Shown one piece after another: positions 59,818 through 64,000 of a DNA stretch of 64,000 nt. A model generated the notes under the pieces. That model did no database searches, was not told the DNA's origin, and saw nothing but the letters and a program-made list of their open reading frames with translations. How positions within the stretch are numbered: the first letter of the stretch is position 1; each line of letters begins with the position of its first letter. The stretch is from Toxoplasma gondii ME49 (taxonomy: Eukaryota > Apicomplexa > Conoidasida > Eucoccidiorida > Sarcocystidae). The translations under genes and the position numbers were made by a program. Where the stretch lies: assembly GCF_000006565.2 (NCBI RefSeq), contig NC_031476.1:6790400-6854399 (forward strand), read 5' to 3'.

Positions 59818-62800
59818 TTAGACAGACTCCGTCGATTCCGCCGACGCAATATCATTGAAGAGAAACTCATCGCTTTGAGAGCTTTCCTGGGGACAAGATA
59901 CGCACAGGCAAAAATAAGGGAAGAGACCAATGCCAAAAGGGAACTCGAGAAGACGCAAAAAGAGAATTCGCGAGAAAAAGGTAGAACCCCGCAAAAAAAG
60001 AGGAGAGAATGCATCTGCGAGAAAGATGACTGTATCTAGAAGTAGTTGCATTGAACACACGATGCAACAGAAACCTGGACATCTTCGTGGTCGCAAAAAA
60101 CGCGCTATCTCTTCTCGCACTGTGAGACGCCAGGGCACAACATGGAATCTTCATTTCTCGGAACTCACACTTTCGTCTAGGAAACTCGAGCTCTCTTCTA
60201 TGAAGCACTCCTCGCCCTTGCGTGCTGTGAGCTCTTGATACTGCTGACTCGCGAAGATCTCAAACGGTCTGTTACGAAAAACAAGGCAGGGTGAAGGAAA
60301 TGCACGCATTTGGAACCACACTCGCGGCCCTCGCTTTGTCAACTCAAAACGGCTAACTGCTGCGGCGGCCACAAGTGCGTTCTGTCTGGGTATTCCAAAC
60401 CCCGCAGATTCTGCCCGAGACAGAAGCGCGTCGCGAGGCGTTACACAAAACCGACGTCTCTCCTAATTCTCCTGGGAGCGAGGCCTGCGTCGACAGGTCG
60501 ACTGGTCTCCCGGTTGAGGTTGGTTTTTATGCTGACGCACGTGTGGACGCGTGAAAAAGTCGAGCACAGGCACACAAAGCAGACGAAACAGATGTTTGCG
60601 GGGCACACGGCGGGCACGTGCGTCTTCTCGAATGTTTTCGCTCTCTCCGAGGAGTGTGCCTTGACGTGACTCCTTCGTCCAATAACCGTCTCGTTACACA
60701 AAAACGGAGACACGAAATCGATGGAACCCCCTTCGGTGTGGGTGTGACGACGTACCGCGTCACAGGAGCAAGCCGCCACGTCAATTGCTCTGGATATTAC
60801 TGTCGCTGTAGCGCCCTTCTATATCCGCATCACGGTTAACATGCACGAGAACGTGCCCCTCTCCTGAAGGTCCAAGAAGAGGTTTGTGTGTGCCCAGAGA
60901 CGGCCCCTGCTTTTTTTTTGCCACTAATGCTCCGGATCTTGAAGCGACTTGCGCGTCGCATGCACATTTTTCTGCCCTATTTTCTTCGTTTGCAAAACAC
61001 CTGTGGAGAGAACTAAGAGTGTACGCACTGGAGACGCCTACGCCACAGCCACGTAGGCATCGCTGAGAAGCGGCCCACGGTGCGCCGTGCCTTCTCGCGT
61101 CAGAGAGTCTCTTACGTGAGTTCAATGAGCTGCCGATCCCAGGGATTCCCTTTCACGATATTCGTCATTGTTTCCCCGTCGTCCATCGCCTGGAAAGCTG
61201 CGCGCTTCAACAGACAGTTTATAAAGCAGCCGCCTGAGATGGGATCTCGAAGAAGGTCTCGGCAGCGGAGGCCCGAAGAATAGGGCACACACAGTGCGTC
61301 GCACCTGTGCAGGAGAACAAGCAGCTTGAGGCAGACCAGGATACAAATTTTTCCCTAGGTATCCTTTTCCTCTGCTCCTTTCTCCCGTGAGGTAACGAGG
61401 AAAAGAAAATGGCGACACCCTGAGGGACGCTACGCATGCAGGCTCAGGAAAAACGAGGGTGAGAGACATTAAGACAGTTTCGGCCTTGCTCACATCGGGC
61501 AGATGAAGTCTCGATAAGTGGGCAGCTTGTCGTCTCTCATGCGGAACCGATCCACCTGGGCGTTGAAGAAAACCTCGATCTCGTGGTCTCTGGAAAAAAA
61601 ACGCCCGAGAGGTGTTAGCAGGTGAAGCCAAGAGGCAAACGCAGGGCTTCGCGCGCTCTTAGGAGATGCAAAAATGCATGCTCGTCCAAGTCGAGGACGA
61701 GCCAAAACACACAGACGTCGGAAAAATGAAGGTGGAGCTACATCAGCCCTTAGTTTTCCAACATATCGCCCCTTAAAAGCCCATGGAAATTCTTTTCTCC
61801 CGCGCACGGGGCTACACACCACCACACTGGACTGCTGAAGATAGCTACACATGTTCGATTTCCCGACGGGGATGTTTACACATTCGTGTAGCTCAAATCG
61901 AATAAACCGAGACATTATAGTGTCTAGGAGCTTGAATGCTTGACTCCAGTCATGACCTACAGACAACTAAGTTCTCTTAAGGACTGTACACCAATATCCC
62001 ACCCGACTGCTGAGGGCAGCTACAAATGCTGGATTTCAGTATCCTGTCGGTGTCCATGTGTGTTTGGAACCAGTAGTCATCAGCAACGTTCGTTTAGTAT
62101 TGACGTAAAACCAATCCGGCAGTAATGAATTCCAGTGGATTTTCATGTAAACACAGAATCCTTAAGTACTCTGGAGATAATGTATCACACGGGCACGTGT
62201 TCTGGAGGATACAGGGAGTTCTTTTCCCCAAGTATCATGTATGTTGTGAGCACGTAGACAGCATGCCCATTCAGTCGCGTGACGGTTTTTAGAAACACTC
62301 CACAAAAACCAACGTTCCATCGCGTGTAGCTACGCTACCGGAGGACTCCATCGCCGTCGATGTCGAAGATTTTAAACCAAAACTGGATCGCCCGCTCCGA
62401 GGTGACATCGTAGTAGACCAACAGAAACCCTGATCAAGATTCGGCAGACAACAAACTTCAGATCGCCAAATGCATTCTCAGACTCACGGTGGAATACAAA
62501 GTTGTGTGTTCCGGTCTCGCAGAAGAATGTGTGGCTTTTAACCCTCAACAGAAATCCAGGAAAACTACACTGGTCCATGTCTGAGTCGAAAGGACGTCTT
62601 CGAAATACAGATCGACTCCTGCTCACGTATGAACATCACAGCGCACGCCTACTCATCAAAGTCACAAATGTGCTGGACTGTTTCAGACGGCAACAAGTTC
62701 TGAACTTCAAGACCCTACAATTCCACACTTGCAGACACACCTAACTTCAGATGCTTCGCAGGTAGCCAGCGCATGCAGGCGCCAGGGAACCACCAACCGG

Positions 62801-63991
62801 TGCCCCCGTCTGCCTAGTGAGGAAGGTAGCGACTAGAATAAGTAGATATGAAACTCAGTCTGACACCAAAACGGTAGTCGAAGAACTGCAACTCCAGTTA
62901 TCCAGCCGTCAAGTCACGTGAAATAAAATACACAAAACGACGAAGGAGGCTGCTGGACAAAGAAACGGGCCTACAAATCCAGTCTTCGAAGCACATGTAG
63001 CCTGCCTTCGGAGACCGAAACGGCCTGGCGACTTGCAGGAAAAGCCTCTCCTCGACCTCTATGTTCATGTTGTGCGTGTCGTGTCTGAAAACAGCAGTGA
63101 AGACAGGAGAGGAATTCTCTTTCGCGAGGGAAACAACACGCGACTTCACGCCTCCCGAACAGCAGGTAAAAGCCGCGGTACACCGTCGGTCTCGGCCACT
63201 TGTCTGATGATGAAACTCACCACACTCGACACACGAGACATTTGTCAAATAGTGGTTACTCAGTGGAGGCTTCCGGGTGAACTCCACCACTCCCTGCTCG
63301 AGTGGATCCTCCTAGCACGTCAGTAGCCGTTTCCTCGTTACTGCTAATACAAGTGATAAGAGGAATCCACAAACTGCGCGTAGAACACTCGGTCACTGAA
63401 TGCAAACTAGAGAGGAACCACCTCGACGCCTTTCTATGCGTTTAGCCCCACGACGAAACAACACGTTATATGTGAAGATTCATGTGAAGGATAGACTCAT
63501 CGTTCCGCTGTTGACTTCCGTCCTCGTCCCAGTTTGAGCTCGAACGAGGGAGTTGGAGAGTCAAATGTACAAAAAAGCAGTCAACATTTTCATCCGCGTT
63601 TGTCTTACGAAGGTGCACCAAAACGAAATTCACAGTTTCTTCAGCGAGTGTCACTACCACTCTAGGTTGCGTCTTGTTCACATAGAGGACTTGCTCCTTG
63701 AAACCGAGACACACACACGCACACACGAAAACTTTCAGCATCTGCATGCATTTATTTTCATACACATATGCGTATCTATAAATATACGTGTACACATATA
63801 TACGTGTGTCATGCCTACAAATGCCCGTATACACACGCATATATACACATATATACAAATGAACATCTCTGAATACAGGTATACATCGATAGGATATGTC
63901 TTACCGTCGGACATCTGAGCGGTCAAGAAGGAAATCCTCATCTTCATCGAGAGCGTGGAACGTGCAGTAAAATACATAAAAGTGCTCGTAG
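59818..63991 (-). CDS. PP2A regulatory subunit B''-type (EF-hand), C-terminal part
   Basis: Exons on the minus strand: 63991-63905, 63084-62975, 62429-62339, 61589-61494, 61304-61116, 60268-60169 and 59886-59818. All junctions keep phase and the frame ends at the stop at 59818; the 5' exons lie beyond the right edge. The translation follows PPP2R3/B'' proteins segment by segment: [40 protein letters not shown], then [16 protein letters not shown] (an EF-hand calcium loop with Asp at positions 1, 3 and 5), [26 protein letters not shown] and [16 protein letters not shown]'' subunits recruit substrates to the PP2A core and respond to calcium. The residue after GDG is Val, as in many EF loops. 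The C-terminal tail is acidic and Ser-rich. The first listed exon begins at a splice acceptor, so it is internal. Confidence 0.92.
63709..63870. repeat. AC/TA-rich compound microsatellite
   Basis: Runs of ACACACAC, ATATATAC, GTGTAC and related dinucleotides lie inside the intron between the first two listed PP2A B'' exons. It produces an artificial Tyr/Val/Ile-rich minus-strand frame. Confidence 0.85.
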
Positions 63992-64000
63992 CTGAAAAGG

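Noticed and set aside
63466..63858. 130-codon minus-strand Tyr/Val-rich frame
   Set aside because: Produced by the compound microsatellite inside an intron of the PP2A B'' gene.

Overview
This window looks like nuclear DNA of the coccidian parasite Toxoplasma gondii, or a very close relative. Genes are intron-rich with GT/AG introns, the protein encoded at 6298-8118 matches T. gondii HXGPRT as I know it, and a very large tandem-Myb gene at 46345-54434 matches the bradyzoite master regulator BFD1. No bacterial, viral, CRISPR or transposon signal was found. All exon models were built by eye from splice-site consensus, reading-frame phase and family motifs, with no transcript data.

Layout from left to right. 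1-3600 holds nothing I can support. A small one-membrane-segment protein gene (minus, about 3691-5190) lies head-to-head with HXGPRT (plus, 6298-8118), including its alternative palmitoylation exon. A three-exon membrane-anchored protein of unknown function follows (plus, 10134-12728). On the minus strand come a 15-exon PH-domain/coiled-coil protein (14342-20506) and a CFAP97-like axonemal protein (21790-22569). Then comes a five-exon subtilisin-like serine protease with a complete catalytic set (plus, 25592-30828) and a small secreted protein of dense-granule type (plus, 34230-34790). The rest is on the minus strand: protein farnesyltransferase beta subunit in six exons (35661-40633), BFD1 in five coding exons (46345-54434) with a long upstream region rich in uORFs, and the 3' half of a PP2A B''-type regulatory subunit (59818-63991) that continues beyond the right edge.

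These genes do not form an operon or a single pathway. They are a normal, independently transcribed stretch of apicomplexan chromosome covering purine salvage, protein prenylation, phosphatase regulation, secretory proteolysis, a secreted effector-like protein, microgamete flagellum biology and stage-conversion control. The points most worth a second look are the structure and upstream region of BFD1, the PH/coiled-coil protein, the HXGPRT isoform exon with its internal 18-bp duplication, and the small unknown membrane and secreted proteins.
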